Assembly (NCBI RefSeq): GCF_030649675.1
Contig: NZ_JAUTDR010000007.1
Coordinates: 142,024-206,023 of the forward strand
DNA: 64,000 nt
Reading direction: 5' to 3'
Origin: Haliea sp. E1-2-M8
Lineage (GTDB): Bacteria; Pseudomonadota; Gammaproteobacteria; Pseudomonadales; Halieaceae
A model generated the notes under the pieces. The model had not been told where the DNA came from and searched no databases. It saw only the letters and a list, made by a program, of their open reading frames with translations. A program made the translations under genes and the position numbers. This document shows positions 53,838 to 63,853 of the stretch, one piece after another (within the stretch, counting starts at the first letter, position 1; each line of letters starts with the position of its first letter).

Positions 53838-55696
53838 CGAGTGACGATACGCGCCATGCTGAATGGCGACTGGAAATTTCTCTGGAAGATAATGAGGTTA
53901 AGCTTGAGGAAGGGTTGCACCAAGGGATTTCGCTATGTGGAAATAATCGAGCAGAGTTTACTACGCGTTTAGACTTCGACCAAACCAGTATTTGGTTGGT
54001 TGGAAGGCAATACGGAGTCCATTCTGAGAGTGAAATCTTGGAGTGGGCTTTCAGCTTCGATTCTGAAAAAGTGAAGGAATGGGCAGAAAAAGGCGATGGG
54101 GACTGGTCTGCGATTATCCTGGATCGCACTCAGAGGAGCCTTTATCTTGTTAGTGATCGTAATGGAGCTTCGAGAATTTACTACGCGAGTTGCGTAGGGA
54201 CACATATGTTCTCAAGCTCTCTTTGGGGTATTTTACCGATCACAACCGCTCCAAAGTTATCTAGCTTTATTGCATTTACACTTTTGACTACCTACTACAC
54301 GTTAGATCCCTATGCACTTGTTGAGCCGGTGAGAGTTTCTGTGCCGGGAGAATTTCTTCGGTTTACCGATGGAGAAATGGTGTCGAAAAAGTATTATGAA
54401 CCTGTGGATTTCGCACCAGATTATTTTAGAAATGAGGCAGAATGCGTTCGCGAGCTAGACCGCTCTTTTGACCGTGTGTTCAAGAAGCGCCTAGCTACAG
54501 ACAGAATCCCTATAGTACTCCTTTCCGGGGGAATCGATTCAGTTGCCATGGTCAGGTATGTTACTAAACATAGTGATTCTCCAGTCCACACGCTCACTTT
54601 TTCGGTTTTGGGTCAGAAGGTAGATGAGCACAAGCCTGCGAGAATAGTGTCGCAGCATTTCGGGACTATTCACCATGAACTTGTCATAGACAGTGGGATG
54701 GTAATAGATCTCTTTATTCAATCATGTGCGGAGGGGAATCGACCGAACGTCTCCACAATGCTTTATCTTGCAATAAAAAATTATGTGTCAAAATTAGAAG
54801 GTGACTACGACTTATTTACTGGTGAAGATACGCGTATCCACACGCCAGATTTTGACTTCTGGAAGCGCACATCAATTTGGTTAAATTTAACCAAGGGTGA
54901 GGCGAGATTTCCACTTCTGCAACGGATAGTGTCCGGCCTATTTGCTATGTGGCCTTGGTACCCCAAAAACTATTTGCGATTGATAGCCTCTCAGTTGCTT
55001 CCCTCGGCGGATCCAAAAAAATATTTTCTTAAATTCGTAAATAAGTTCTCTACGCCTGATGGTTATAATTTGGAGCTTGCTCCTGAATTTGAACGATTGC
55101 TAAACGAGATTCCAAATTTTCAGGAAGAGTCTACGATCGCGGCGGTATTTAGAAAAAACATGAAGCTTTCTTACCGACTCCAATACACGGACAGTGTGGA
55201 GGTAACATCCTCGATTGAATGTAGAAAAGTGGCAAGACACTCTCCATTTTTTGATTGGGAAACAGTCTGTGTGTCTAATAGAATACCTTTCTCAGTGGGT
55301 GCGAAAGGGGTTTTTACCATACGTTCGTGGTCTCGATTTCTCTTAGTGAATAAAAGATTGCTTCGTATGGTGTTAAAGGAAGCTGTTCCTAGTTCGATTC
55401 TTTACAGAAGAAAATCAGTAGCGTCCGCAGTAGATGTACTGTTCACTGATCAGTTTATGAAATTTATTGGCCAGTTACTGGATAAGTGGGTCGATGATTT
55501 ATATGTTGCACTAGGGCCCAGCGTCGAGGCTTTAGCCAGAAGTTACATCAACAAATTCCGCAGTGGGACTATCGACATGCAAGTAGCATATGCAACCCTG
55601 TCTATTTGTTACATGTCTATGGTTAACCAGATATGCCTAAATCCAGAATTTGACACTATTGCAGAATTGAGAATCATTGAAAAAGCTCTAGTGTGA
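53834..55696 (+). CDS. Asparagine-synthetase-like amidotransferase lacking the N-terminal glutaminase Cys
   Basis: 620 residues from a TTG that overlaps the preceding stop. The C-terminal half is an ATP-PPase of the AsnB type: PIVLLSGGIDSVAMV at 227-240, then DLFTGEDTRIHTPDF and ARHSPFFDWETV. The N-terminal half resembles the glutaminase fold (DRNGASRIYYA, HMFSSSLWGIL) but the start is MTSDDTRH, with no Cys2. It probably activates a carboxylate as the adenylate and amidates it using ammonia or another amine, or is catalytically altered. The likely target is a uronic acid or peptide-like group on the glycan. Confidence 0.8.
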   Translation: MTSDDTRHAEWRLEISLEDNEVKLEEGLHQGISLCGNNRAEFTTRLDFDQTSIWLVGRQYGVHSESEILEWAFSFDSEKVKEWAEKGDGDWSAIILDRTQRSLYLVSDRNGASRIYYASCVGTHMFSSSLWGILPITTAPKLSSFIAFTLLTTYYTLDPYALVEPVRVSVPGEFLRFTDGEMVSKKYYEPVDFAPDYFRNEAECVRELDRSFDRVFKKRLATDRIPIVLLSGGIDSVAMVRYVTKHSDSPVHTLTFSVLGQKVDEHKPARIVSQHFGTIHHELVIDSGMVIDLFIQSCAEGNRPNVSTMLYLAIKNYVSKLEGDYDLFTGEDTRIHTPDFDFWKRTSIWLNLTKGEARFPLLQRIVSGLFAMWPWYPKNYLRLIASQLLPSADPKKYFLKFVNKFSTPDGYNLELAPEFERLLNEIPNFQEESTIAAVFRKNMKLSYRLQYTDSVEVTSSIECRKVARHSPFFDWETVCVSNRIPFSVGAKGVFTIRSWSRFLLVNKRLLRMVLKEAVPSSILYRRKSVASAVDVLFTDQFMKFIGQLLDKWVDDLYVALGPSVEALARSYINKFRSGTIDMQVAYATLSICYMSMVNQICLNPEFDTIAELRIIEKALV

Positions 55697-55752
55697 ATAT
55701 CTTCGCGATTTCTCATCTTATTATTTGACAACGTGGTGGCGTCTATGCGGCT

Positions 55753-57240
55753 ATGAAAGATAATAGATATGTTCTGTTTTTTTCTCATGCGCCTCAGATT
55801 AAATGGTTTGCGTATATCGCGCGTACGTTGCGAATTAACTTTGGTCTGCAAAGTGTGTTGTGGGTTATAGGTGAACAAGACCGTAATCTAGGTGAGGCTA
55901 CAGGAGAGTTTTTTAGAGTCGTCGACATTATTCAAGAAGAAAGCGACTTTGCGCGATTCCGTAATACGGAATCTGCGACTAATTATTTGGCTGCTTATGA
56001 AGAGGATGTTGGCTGTAACTGCACGAATCGAGATATTGCAATGGACCGCTATCTCTCGCGTGCGAGATGGACGATTGATAAAACTTTGGTTTATGCCGCT
56101 GGTATCTTATGGCGTATGCGGTCAGAGCTGGCTACGCGTGGCCAGCCCATGTTTGCGATAGGTGAGGAAAACTGCCTTCAATATCGGATGGCCAGACGTA
56201 TCGTAACATCCCCTTATGTTTGTCTTTATATGACTGGGCACTTTAGTGATAGATTTTATGTCGAGTACGGTATGTATTACCAATGGGGGCGGTGCCAAGA
56301 ACGATATATCTCATTTTTGGAAAATGGGGTTCCTGACGATATTCTTATTAAAGCAGAAGCTAAGCTCAACGAGATTGTCAACAAGAAACGCAGTCCAGAA
56401 GCAACCGAACGTTATATTGAATCAGGAAAGGGTTCTCTTTCCCATCGAGTTTCAATTACTAGGCTGGTTGATTCCCTAAGGCGAACGATGAATGTGTTAT
56501 TTTCGCATAGGGAGTCCTGGAATCCGAAGAGTCTTCCAATATCATCCAATAATGTTTTCCTTTCTTTATTTGATCTTTTGGCCCAAGCATTGGTTAAAAG
56601 GCAATTGGAGAAAATGGTGTTGAAGCAAATACCACAGGATCGGAAGTACGCAGGATTCTTTCTTCATGTGCAGCCAGAGCATACAGTTGAAGGCGTCGCA
56701 TTCGAATATCGTGATCAAGCGGCTACCGCGCGTAATATTGCAGCAGCCCTTCCTGCAGGTATGCTGTTGCTAGTTAAGGATCATGTTGCTATGGCCGGAA
56801 ATCGTCCAATAGCCTTTTATAATGAATTATCCAACTGTGCCAACATAAAACTTCTGGATCATAACGTGTCTCCTTACGATGTAGTGTGTAACTCTACAGT
56901 TATGTTTACACTTTCTGGGTCTGTCGCATTGGAGTGTATGTATGTTGGAAAGCCGGCTATTGTTCTGGGAAGGATTTATCACACAGCGTTTCGCGGTATT
57001 TACCCTGCGGGCGATATACGAGATCTTGCGGAACTTGTAGGAGAAGTATTGAATGGAAACTGCCCTGCTGCTACGCGGAATGAGGCAATAGTTGCACTTG
57101 CTGCTATGTATGCCGCATCTTACCCTGGGCGAATTAGTAGTCAGTTTCGCACAGACGAAATGAGCTCCGAAGCTAATTTGAAATGTATCGAAGTAGCGCT
57201 GAGACGCGAAATCCCAGGATTGGGGTCTCAGAATAGTTGA
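55753..57240 (+). CDS. Capsule-polysaccharide-synthesis-type glycosyltransferase-like protein
   Basis: 495 residues. FFSHAPQIKWFAYIARTLR at the start and FFLHVQPEHTVEGVAFEY, LLLVKDHVAMAGNRPIAFYN and SGSVALECMYVGKPAIVLG in the C-terminal half resemble the KpsS/LipB capsule-synthesis family, with GT-B-like domains. The presence of the lysine-rich 205-260 linker is unusual. Role: probably adding a sugar or modifying the glycan; donor unknown. Confidence 0.7.
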   Translation: MKDNRYVLFFSHAPQIKWFAYIARTLRINFGLQSVLWVIGEQDRNLGEATGEFFRVVDIIQEESDFARFRNTESATNYLAAYEEDVGCNCTNRDIAMDRYLSRARWTIDKTLVYAAGILWRMRSELATRGQPMFAIGEENCLQYRMARRIVTSPYVCLYMTGHFSDRFYVEYGMYYQWGRCQERYISFLENGVPDDILIKAEAKLNEIVNKKRSPEATERYIESGKGSLSHRVSITRLVDSLRRTMNVLFSHRESWNPKSLPISSNNVFLSLFDLLAQALVKRQLEKMVLKQIPQDRKYAGFFLHVQPEHTVEGVAFEYRDQAATARNIAAALPAGMLLLVKDHVAMAGNRPIAFYNELSNCANIKLLDHNVSPYDVVCNSTVMFTLSGSVALECMYVGKPAIVLGRIYHTAFRGIYPAGDIRDLAELVGEVLNGNCPAATRNEAIVALAAMYAASYPGRISSQFRTDEMSSEANLKCIEVALRREIPGLGSQNS

Positions 57241-57268
57241 GCGACTGGTACCAACAGAGCTTTGTGGC

Positions 57269-58276
57269 ATGGCCTTAATATACTTCAGAAAAGCGGGCGT
57301 CTATGTTCCTGCAAATGTGCTCCATCGTTATATACTTTGGCTAGTAGGTAGAGCGATAAAAGAGCGAGAACTACGGGAAATCGCGATTGGTTTATGGTCG
57401 CCGGAATTACCTTCCACGGTTCCGCTGAAGGTAGATGAAGCGCTAGCAACAGCATATAGTATGGGATTACATAGAGGGTGGATTCGTTGGGATACCGATG
57501 GATCTCGTAGGCAGATTTTTGATGCTGACCGTAGAAAAGTGTGTAAAGTTCAGAAAGATGGCGCACTTCTAACAGTTATCGATGAGGTCGAACTCAGAAA
57601 GCAGCTTGGAGGGCTGTCTCCTCGAATTTTTCAGATTCATGAATCACATATGGCATATGTAGAGGAGTGGGTGAGCGTAGTTACTCCCAGAACATATTCT
57701 TATCACGATTTGGATCGTATTCGTCTTGCCTTGGTAGAGCAACTCTACCGGGTAGAGGAGTGGGATGTCGGAAGCTTTATTAATGATCGAGCTGTCCCCT
57801 TTAGTGATGAAGCGAGAGAATCCATCCCTGAATTGGTTAGCCGGATGGGACTCAATTCCCTGCCCGTTAGCAAAGTTCATGGTGATTTAGTGCAGTCAAA
57901 CACATCCCTTACGAAGGGTCATAAGCCAGTCCTGTACGACTGGGAATACTCACGTAGCTGTGTTGTTACACATGATGTGTGGTTTTATCTTTATCATGGT
58001 TTGCTGTGTGCTCGTGCGAGTGTTGAGTTGTCCTATTTCTTTGATGAGCTTGAACGAATTACTGCTTGGGTCCTCCCTAAAAGCGTTGACCTCATTGCGC
58101 TGCATTTGATTCATCTTTATGAACGAGAGGCGCTTCTTTTATGGAACGTTAATATAGTCGACTCTAGCTTCGCGTTGGAGAGGCTGGGTGAAAGCATTAA
58201 AGAAGCACGTCACTTACTTTCTGAAAAATGTATTGCCCTTGGCGACGTAAACTGCGGGATCAGCTATGAGCGGTAA
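57269..58276 (+). CDS. Aminoglycoside-phosphotransferase-like kinase
   Basis: 335 residues. The catalytic loop VSKVHGDLVQSNTSL (HGDxxxxN) near 208-218, followed by VLYDWEYSR with the metal-binding Asp, identifies the APH/choline-kinase fold. The N-terminal lobe carries CKVQKDGALLTVIDEVELRK. Kinases of this fold in glycan clusters phosphorylate sugars, lipids or choline. No resistance role is implied. Its last 11 bases overlap the polymerase gene. Confidence 0.78.
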   Translation: MALIYFRKAGVYVPANVLHRYILWLVGRAIKERELREIAIGLWSPELPSTVPLKVDEALATAYSMGLHRGWIRWDTDGSRRQIFDADRRKVCKVQKDGALLTVIDEVELRKQLGGLSPRIFQIHESHMAYVEEWVSVVTPRTYSYHDLDRIRLALVEQLYRVEEWDVGSFINDRAVPFSDEARESIPELVSRMGLNSLPVSKVHGDLVQSNTSLTKGHKPVLYDWEYSRSCVVTHDVWFYLYHGLLCARASVELSYFFDELERITAWVLPKSVDLIALHLIHLYEREALLLWNVNIVDSSFALERLGESIKEARHLLSEKCIALGDVNCGISYER

Positions 58277-59795
58277 TGCATATTCACACACTGGTCGGGT
58301 ATTAGTCGCGAGTGTGGGTGTTTTTTTGACCGTTTTGATCCTGCTCTTTGCAGTTACCGGAAGCATCTTGCCAAATATTGGTGCTCCATTCCTCATGGCG
58401 ACATTCTCTTACTTGGTCCTGAATAACAAAGATGGAGGGAGAAATATACTCCATCCAATGAATTATTTTCTTTTAAAAGGAGGAGTCGTTGCGTTCGCTA
58501 TCCCGGCTGTTCTGGTCTCGATACGTCCTGATTCTATTGGAAGTTTACTGGCACCTAAAGAGCATTTGCCAATAGTATCGTTTCTGATAGCTGCGTCATT
58601 TGTCGCGTTCTCCCTAGGATATAACTCTCGCTTTGGCGTCAAGATTGCTTCCTCAGTTCCACTACTGATCTTCACAAGTCGGCGTCGCGGTAGTCATTAC
58701 TTTTTATCGGCTTTGTCACTGTACGCTGTAGGTTGGCTGTCGAGAATTGTAGCCTGGGGATTAGGCCTACATCATATGAATGCTGATTTGGGAGAGTCAG
58801 TTGGTATCGTCTCATCTATATTGCAGCCACTATCAGTTTTCGCGCCACTTTCTTTTTTCGTATTATTGGCACATAAATTTTCTCGGGCGAGACGAAATAA
58901 TGTATCCAGTCCTTTCAATTTCTTTGTTTTCGTAATTATAGGTCTCGAAATTTTGGCGGGAATTGTCGATGGTTCGAGAACGTTGATGATTATGCCGCTA
59001 TTCTATACCTTGATCGTCTACAACTACAGCTATCGGCGAGTGGGACTGCTGTCTCTTTTGATCGGTTTTTTGGTGTTGATGACAGTTTTGGCTCCTTTAG
59101 CGACGGCGTACCGAGCTCTTTATTATGAATCAATAGCAGAAAGAGGCGCCAGTGTTGGCGGCGCAGTTACTACACTGAGTGAAGTTAATTTAGGTGGGGT
59201 CACCGAGGACCTCAGTAATCAAATTTTAAAAGCTGGTGAAAGAATGTCCGCTCTTTTGGAGGGTGCTTTAGTTGTATACGATAAGGTTCCGCATAAAATA
59301 CCATATGCAGAAGGTAGTACTTTTTTCCCCAGTGCATTTGTTAACTTTATTCCAAGATTACTCTGGCCGAGCAAACCGATTTTTATTCCAGGAAGGGAGT
59401 TTGCGCAGGTCTTTTGGGGGGCGGCGGTTGGCGAGATGTACGCAGTAAACATTGGTATCGGATGGGTTGGTGAAGCTTATTACAATTTTGGATGGTTTGG
59501 GTTAGGTATTCCTCTGGTGCTGGGAATGCTTTTTAGATTCTTCCTGGTGAGATTAGAGGTGTATGCGGCGTGTGAATCACAATGGCTCCCACGTTTATAT
59601 TTTGTCATGTTTTCAGTGCCGGGCTTCGGGGCATTCCACCACTATCCCGCTGGGATTGTCCGAGGCGGGATGTTTATACTGCTTTATCTGGCTATTCTAA
59701 ATTACTCCGCTCCAAAAATAACGAGATCACAAGGGGCTAGAAATCTAGTAAAGCAGAATAAGGGAAAGCTCAGCGGGCGACTTGGTTTGACATGA
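58266..59795 (+). CDS. O-antigen-polymerase-like membrane protein (Wzy type)
   Basis: 509 residues, about ten to twelve transmembrane helices, with a large periplasmic loop between the last third of helices (approximately 290-380: YRALYYESIAERGASVGG, then FIPRLLWPSKPIFIPGREFA). PRLLWPSKP is a recurring motif of Wzy-like proteins with an RLxWxxKP loop. Such proteins polymerise lipid-linked repeat units in the periplasm. Family assignment by topology and that motif; no other polymerase candidate exists in the locus. Confidence 0.8.
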   Translation: MSGNAYSHTGRVLVASVGVFLTVLILLFAVTGSILPNIGAPFLMATFSYLVLNNKDGGRNILHPMNYFLLKGGVVAFAIPAVLVSIRPDSIGSLLAPKEHLPIVSFLIAASFVAFSLGYNSRFGVKIASSVPLLIFTSRRRGSHYFLSALSLYAVGWLSRIVAWGLGLHHMNADLGESVGIVSSILQPLSVFAPLSFFVLLAHKFSRARRNNVSSPFNFFVFVIIGLEILAGIVDGSRTLMIMPLFYTLIVYNYSYRRVGLLSLLIGFLVLMTVLAPLATAYRALYYESIAERGASVGGAVTTLSEVNLGGVTEDLSNQILKAGERMSALLEGALVVYDKVPHKIPYAEGSTFFPSAFVNFIPRLLWPSKPIFIPGREFAQVFWGAAVGEMYAVNIGIGWVGEAYYNFGWFGLGIPLVLGMLFRFFLVRLEVYAACESQWLPRLYFVMFSVPGFGAFHHYPAGIVRGGMFILLYLAILNYSAPKITRSQGARNLVKQNKGKLSGRLGLT

Positions 59796-59891
59796 CCTCG
59801 ATAACTTCATTTCGTTCGTCTTTATCCTTAACAATTGTTGCTACACGCTAAAAAAATACAATCTTATTGACTGATCTTGGAGTCGTTACAA

Positions 59892-60662
59892 ATGAAAAAT
59901 TCAATCGATGAGCGGTTTCAGTATCACCCAGATCCGAAGGAGGTGCTATCTAACGCTTCTTTTAGCCGCTCACTTCGACGAGTAGATCTGCGCAAAGCCG
60001 CGATTATGGAGTCTGTTGAATTGCGAGGTAAGTCTTTACTCGACTTGGGCTGCAGTGGAGGTTACTTCGGGTTTTCTTTGGCAGGGACGATTAAGCTATA
60101 TCATGGTGTTGATGGCGATAACGAATTAATAGCTAGAAACATTGAAGTCTCGCAGAGCAAAGGGCTGAATCATCTTAGTTTCGAACATAGCAGAATTACG
60201 CCGGATTTCATTCGACAACTTCCGAGTTTTGATGTGGTATTCTTTCTTTCTGTATTTCATCATATCTTGGCCGTTTCTAAGGCATATGATTGGAACGAAG
60301 AAAGTGTCTGGGAGCCAGAGGAGATACTTAGGGCGTTAGCAGAAAAGGCTGAAGTGTTGGTATTTGAAACTGGATATCCCTCAGAGGGACACGAGTGGTG
60401 TGAGAATCTTCCACCAATGCTGCCAACTCCAGACGCTTGGATTGTGGAATTATTACGTGGGGCTGGTTTTTACCAGGTTGAGATAATCCCGTCACCTGTT
60501 CACAGCGGAATATTGGGCCGAGTACGAGCCTCGTTGGGCGACCGCTTTAATGTCCAAAAACAAAATCCTACTGTGCTAGCGAGATTAATCGCTAGAGCTT
60601 TTCACCTTGATCCTCGCGATCGCCGTGATATTTTTATAGCTCACAAGAGGCGAGACGCTTGA
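59892..60662 (+). CDS. Class I SAM-dependent methyltransferase
   Basis: 256 residues from the ATG with TTGGAG upstream; an in-frame TTG at 59877 is the only alternative. SAM-binding motif LLDLGCSGGYFGFSLAG near residue 50, acidic motif II YHGVDGDNELI, and the motif IV-like FDVVFFLSVFHHIL. The substrate would be a sugar hydroxyl or carboxylate of the glycan. No domain beyond the Rossmann fold is visible. Confidence 0.86.
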   Translation: MKNSIDERFQYHPDPKEVLSNASFSRSLRRVDLRKAAIMESVELRGKSLLDLGCSGGYFGFSLAGTIKLYHGVDGDNELIARNIEVSQSKGLNHLSFEHSRITPDFIRQLPSFDVVFFLSVFHHILAVSKAYDWNEESVWEPEEILRALAEKAEVLVFETGYPSEGHEWCENLPPMLPTPDAWIVELLRGAGFYQVEIIPSPVHSGILGRVRASLGDRFNVQKQNPTVLARLIARAFHLDPRDRRDIFIAHKRRDA

Positions 60663-60778
60663 GTGTTGGCAGTTGTAGAGTTGTTATTTATGTGTGCTGT
60701 ACGAAATATGGTGGCCGGTAACAGGCTTCGGATTGGCGTGTATCGTGAAAATAGTGTGATGACGGGAATCCCTTCATA

Positions 60779-62617
60779 ATGTGTGGTATCGCGGGTATAT
60801 ATTCTTACCATGGAGGTTCTGTTTCCATCGATCGTAAGGAGTTGGATCTTATTAACGAATATCAGGTCAGGCGTGGACCCGATGTAGGGGGCTATTGGTA
60901 TTCTGAGTGTGGAACAGCGGCCTTTGCGCATCGTCGCCTAGCGATTATCGATTTACATGAAGATGCAAATCAGCCCATGATGATTCCAGAGGAAGGGCTA
61001 GCGATTGTTTTCAATGGAGAAATTTATAACTATCGTGAACTACGACAGGAACTTGCCGCCGCGGGCCGGTCATTTAAGACCCAAAGCGATACAGAAGTAT
61101 TGCTTCAGGGGTATGCTGAATGGGGTGATTCTGTTCTAAGTAGGTTGCGTGGTATGTATGCTTTTGCGATTTGGGATAATCAGAAGAAGCGCCTATTTCT
61201 AGCGAGAGACCCTTACGGGATTAAACCTATTTACTTTGCGCATGACGGAAAGTTTTTCCGCTTTGCATCACAGGTTAAGGCTATATTGGCTGGAGGAAAA
61301 GTATCCAAAGCGCCGAGTCCTGAGGGGGTCACTGGATTCTTGATGATGGGCAGTGTCCCTGAGCCATACACAGTCTATCAAAATATCTTTTCTGTTCCAT
61401 CTGGTTGTTACATGTACGTGGACAGTAATGGAGTTAGCCCGCCCCAGAGCTTTTTCTCCGTATCGAAAGTTTGGCGCCAAGCAGCTGACAGTCCTCTAAT
61501 ATGTCAGCCATGTGATTTCCAGTCGTTGGTGACAGCGGCGCTGGTAGATAGTATTAGGCATCACACAATAGCTGATGTGCCCGTTGGTGCGTTTCTATCG
61601 GCAGGGATAGACTCAGGTGCTGTGGTAGGCTTGATGCGCGAGCAGCAAACTAGTGATATTCAGAGCATTACACTTGGTTTTGACGAATTCAGGGGCAGTC
61701 AGAATGATGAGACGGTGCTCTCCTCGCAGGTTGCTGAGCGTTATGGCACTAGGCACATTACTCGCTGGGTTGTAGACGAGGAGGTAGAGCGAGATCTGCC
61801 CACCATACTGACGGCGATGGATCAACCTAGTGTGGACGGCGTCAATACTTGGTTGGTTAGTAAGGCAGCGCATGAAGCCGGTCTGAAAGTTGTGTTGTCC
61901 GGGGTGGGGGGTGATGAATTGTTTGGGGGCTATTCCCATTTCGATGTATTACCGAAGTGGAAGAAAGAACAAGCTCTTCTGCGAAAAGTTCCAGGCGCGG
62001 CGATGATAGGGGAGAAGGCACTGCTATTCGCAGCCAGATATGGTTTAGCCCCAGCAAAAGCGGCAGCGCTTGTGCGTTATGGGGCTTCATATGCTGGCCT
62101 ATATCTGGCAAAAAGAGGCTTGTTTATGCCCTGGGAGCTGACCGAGCTGCTGGGAGAGGAGTTCGCAATAGAGGGTCTCGCTGCACTCCAGCCTCCCGAG
62201 TTCATCGTATCTTCGATCGGAGGTTCTATTGGTAATGGCTACGCATCAATCGCCGCATTAGAGGCCAATTTCTACCTTCGAAATCAGCTATTACGGGATT
62301 CAGACTGGGCTAGCATGGCACATTCACTTGAGTTAAGAACACCATTGGTAGATTCCACACTATTGACTGCACTTGCGCCTGCGCTGGTAAATAGGCCTCA
62401 GGGAATGGGAAAGAAGCTTGCCTTGGCGGCCGCTCCCAGAAAGGCTTTGCCTATTAGCGTAGTAAACCGGCCGAAAACGGGATTTTCATTGCCAATGGAT
62501 CGCTGGCTGAAAAGTACATCAGTTCTTGACAGTTGGCGTCGTATCCCTTCATTGAGTGACCCCAAATCTCATTGGTCAAGGCGCTTGGCGTACTCACTGG
62601 TGAGCGATCTTCTATGA
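60779..62617 (+). CDS. asnB: Glutamine-hydrolysing asparagine synthase-type amidotransferase
   Basis: 612 residues. Complete two-domain enzyme: Cys2 nucleophile (MCGIAGIYSY), FNGEIYNYRELRQEL, SDTEVLLQGY and GIKPIYFAHDG in the glutaminase half, then the ATP-PPase with AFLSAGIDSGAVVG, LSGVGGDELFGGY and SLELRTPLVDS. AsnB-type enzymes in O-antigen and capsule loci amidate uronic acids, as WbpS-type enzymes do. Whether it makes asparagine or a sugar amide cannot be settled by sequence. Paired in this locus with the Cys-less homologue at 53834. Confidence 0.94.
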   Translation: MCGIAGIYSYHGGSVSIDRKELDLINEYQVRRGPDVGGYWYSECGTAAFAHRRLAIIDLHEDANQPMMIPEEGLAIVFNGEIYNYRELRQELAAAGRSFKTQSDTEVLLQGYAEWGDSVLSRLRGMYAFAIWDNQKKRLFLARDPYGIKPIYFAHDGKFFRFASQVKAILAGGKVSKAPSPEGVTGFLMMGSVPEPYTVYQNIFSVPSGCYMYVDSNGVSPPQSFFSVSKVWRQAADSPLICQPCDFQSLVTAALVDSIRHHTIADVPVGAFLSAGIDSGAVVGLMREQQTSDIQSITLGFDEFRGSQNDETVLSSQVAERYGTRHITRWVVDEEVERDLPTILTAMDQPSVDGVNTWLVSKAAHEAGLKVVLSGVGGDELFGGYSHFDVLPKWKKEQALLRKVPGAAMIGEKALLFAARYGLAPAKAAALVRYGASYAGLYLAKRGLFMPWELTELLGEEFAIEGLAALQPPEFIVSSIGGSIGNGYASIAALEANFYLRNQLLRDSDWASMAHSLELRTPLVDSTLLTALAPALVNRPQGMGKKLALAAAPRKALPISVVNRPKTGFSLPMDRWLKSTSVLDSWRRIPSLSDPKSHWSRRLAYSLVSDLL

Positions 62618-62633
62618 TAGATCTAGCTCGCTT

Positions 62634-63641
62634 ATGAAAGTTGTGCAAATTGTGCGAAAGCCCAACGGGCTTGGATTCAGCCTAGAGCAGGTTTTTGAGG
62701 ATATTCGTAAAGAGCTACCTGCAGATATTGATGTAGAAACCTATGTTAACCCATATTTTTCCCGTGGAATCTGGCCACGTTTCGCAGGAATGATAAGGGT
62801 AATGTGGCATCAGGGGAATGTGAATCACATCACTGGTGATGTTCATTTCATGAGCATCTTTCTTAGTCGCAGGAAGACCATACTTACTATCCATGACTGT
62901 GCCACGTTGGAGCGGTTAAGTGGTTGGAAATACTGGATGTTTCGTTTTTTCTGGTACTGGTTGCCAGCTAAACGTGCTGCGGCAATAACGGTAATATCCG
63001 AGTCAGCAAAAAGAGAACTGTTGAAGCATCTCGGAAAAGGAAATTGGCCTATAATCATTATTCCAGATTTTGTTTCTCCAGAATTTAAGTTTTCACGAAA
63101 ATCATTTGATTCTACCTGTCCGGTTATTTTGCAAGTTGGCACTACGGAAAATAAAAATATTGAAAGGGTTGCAGTCGCATTAAGAGGGTTGTGCTGTAAA
63201 CTTGTGATAATTGGAAAGCTGACTTCGAAGCAGTATGTCGCGCTGGAGGAAAACGAAATTTTCTTTGAGAATCACTATGGAATATCGCGCAAATCTGTAA
63301 TAGATCACTATCGAAAATGTGACTTGGTAATGTTCGCGTCATTGTACGAAGGGTTTGGGCTGCCTATTCTTGAGGGGCAAGCAATAGGGCGTCCTGTAAT
63401 CACTAGCAACTGCTATTCTATGCCAGAGGTGGGTGGAGAGGGCGCCTACTACGTGGACCCCTATGATGAAGAAAGTATCAGAAATGCAGTCAATTCGATA
63501 TTTGAATCTAAATCCCTCGTTGAAAAGCTTGTCGAAGCGGGTTTAAAGAATGTTAGACAATACAAAATTTCTGTTATAGCAGCCAAGTATGCGGAGCTAT
63601 ATCGGTATATACATAGGGTTGATGAGAAAGCTTCTAAGTAG
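62634..63641 (+). CDS. GT4-type glycosyltransferase
   Basis: 335 residues. Typical GT-B order: N-terminal acceptor domain (VQIVRKPNGLGFSLEQVFED, TILTIHDCATLERLSG), then the donor domain with ITVISESAKRELLK, VILQVGTTENKNIERVA and the nucleotide-sugar site SLYEGFGLPILEGQAIGRPV plus PEVGGEGAYYVDPYDEES. The EGFGLPxLE acidic pair is the retaining GT4 signature. It would transfer one sugar of the repeat unit. Last gene of the polysaccharide block. Confidence 0.92.
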   Translation: MKVVQIVRKPNGLGFSLEQVFEDIRKELPADIDVETYVNPYFSRGIWPRFAGMIRVMWHQGNVNHITGDVHFMSIFLSRRKTILTIHDCATLERLSGWKYWMFRFFWYWLPAKRAAAITVISESAKRELLKHLGKGNWPIIIIPDFVSPEFKFSRKSFDSTCPVILQVGTTENKNIERVAVALRGLCCKLVIIGKLTSKQYVALEENEIFFENHYGISRKSVIDHYRKCDLVMFASLYEGFGLPILEGQAIGRPVITSNCYSMPEVGGEGAYYVDPYDEESIRNAVNSIFESKSLVEKLVEAGLKNVRQYKISVIAAKYAELYRYIHRVDEKASK

Positions 63642-63853
63642 ATTTATTTGTTGATTAGTCATCTTAGCTAGCGCAGAAATATTCGTACCCATATTGTCTG
63701 CATTAAGATCCGTTGATTAGCGGGATTTCAGAGAGCGCAGTTGCGGGTATTAAGTAAAAAAGATGCCATTAAAGTGGGCGAGCTATCATTTAGACTCTCG
63801 TCGACGCCTCCAACTTTCGTAAAGGCGGCGGAGTTACGCGTTTTCGGCGGAGC
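63642..63853. other. Gap after the last glycosyltransferase
   Basis: No gene. GC content rises again toward the right edge. No clear terminator is seen. Confidence 0.4.
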
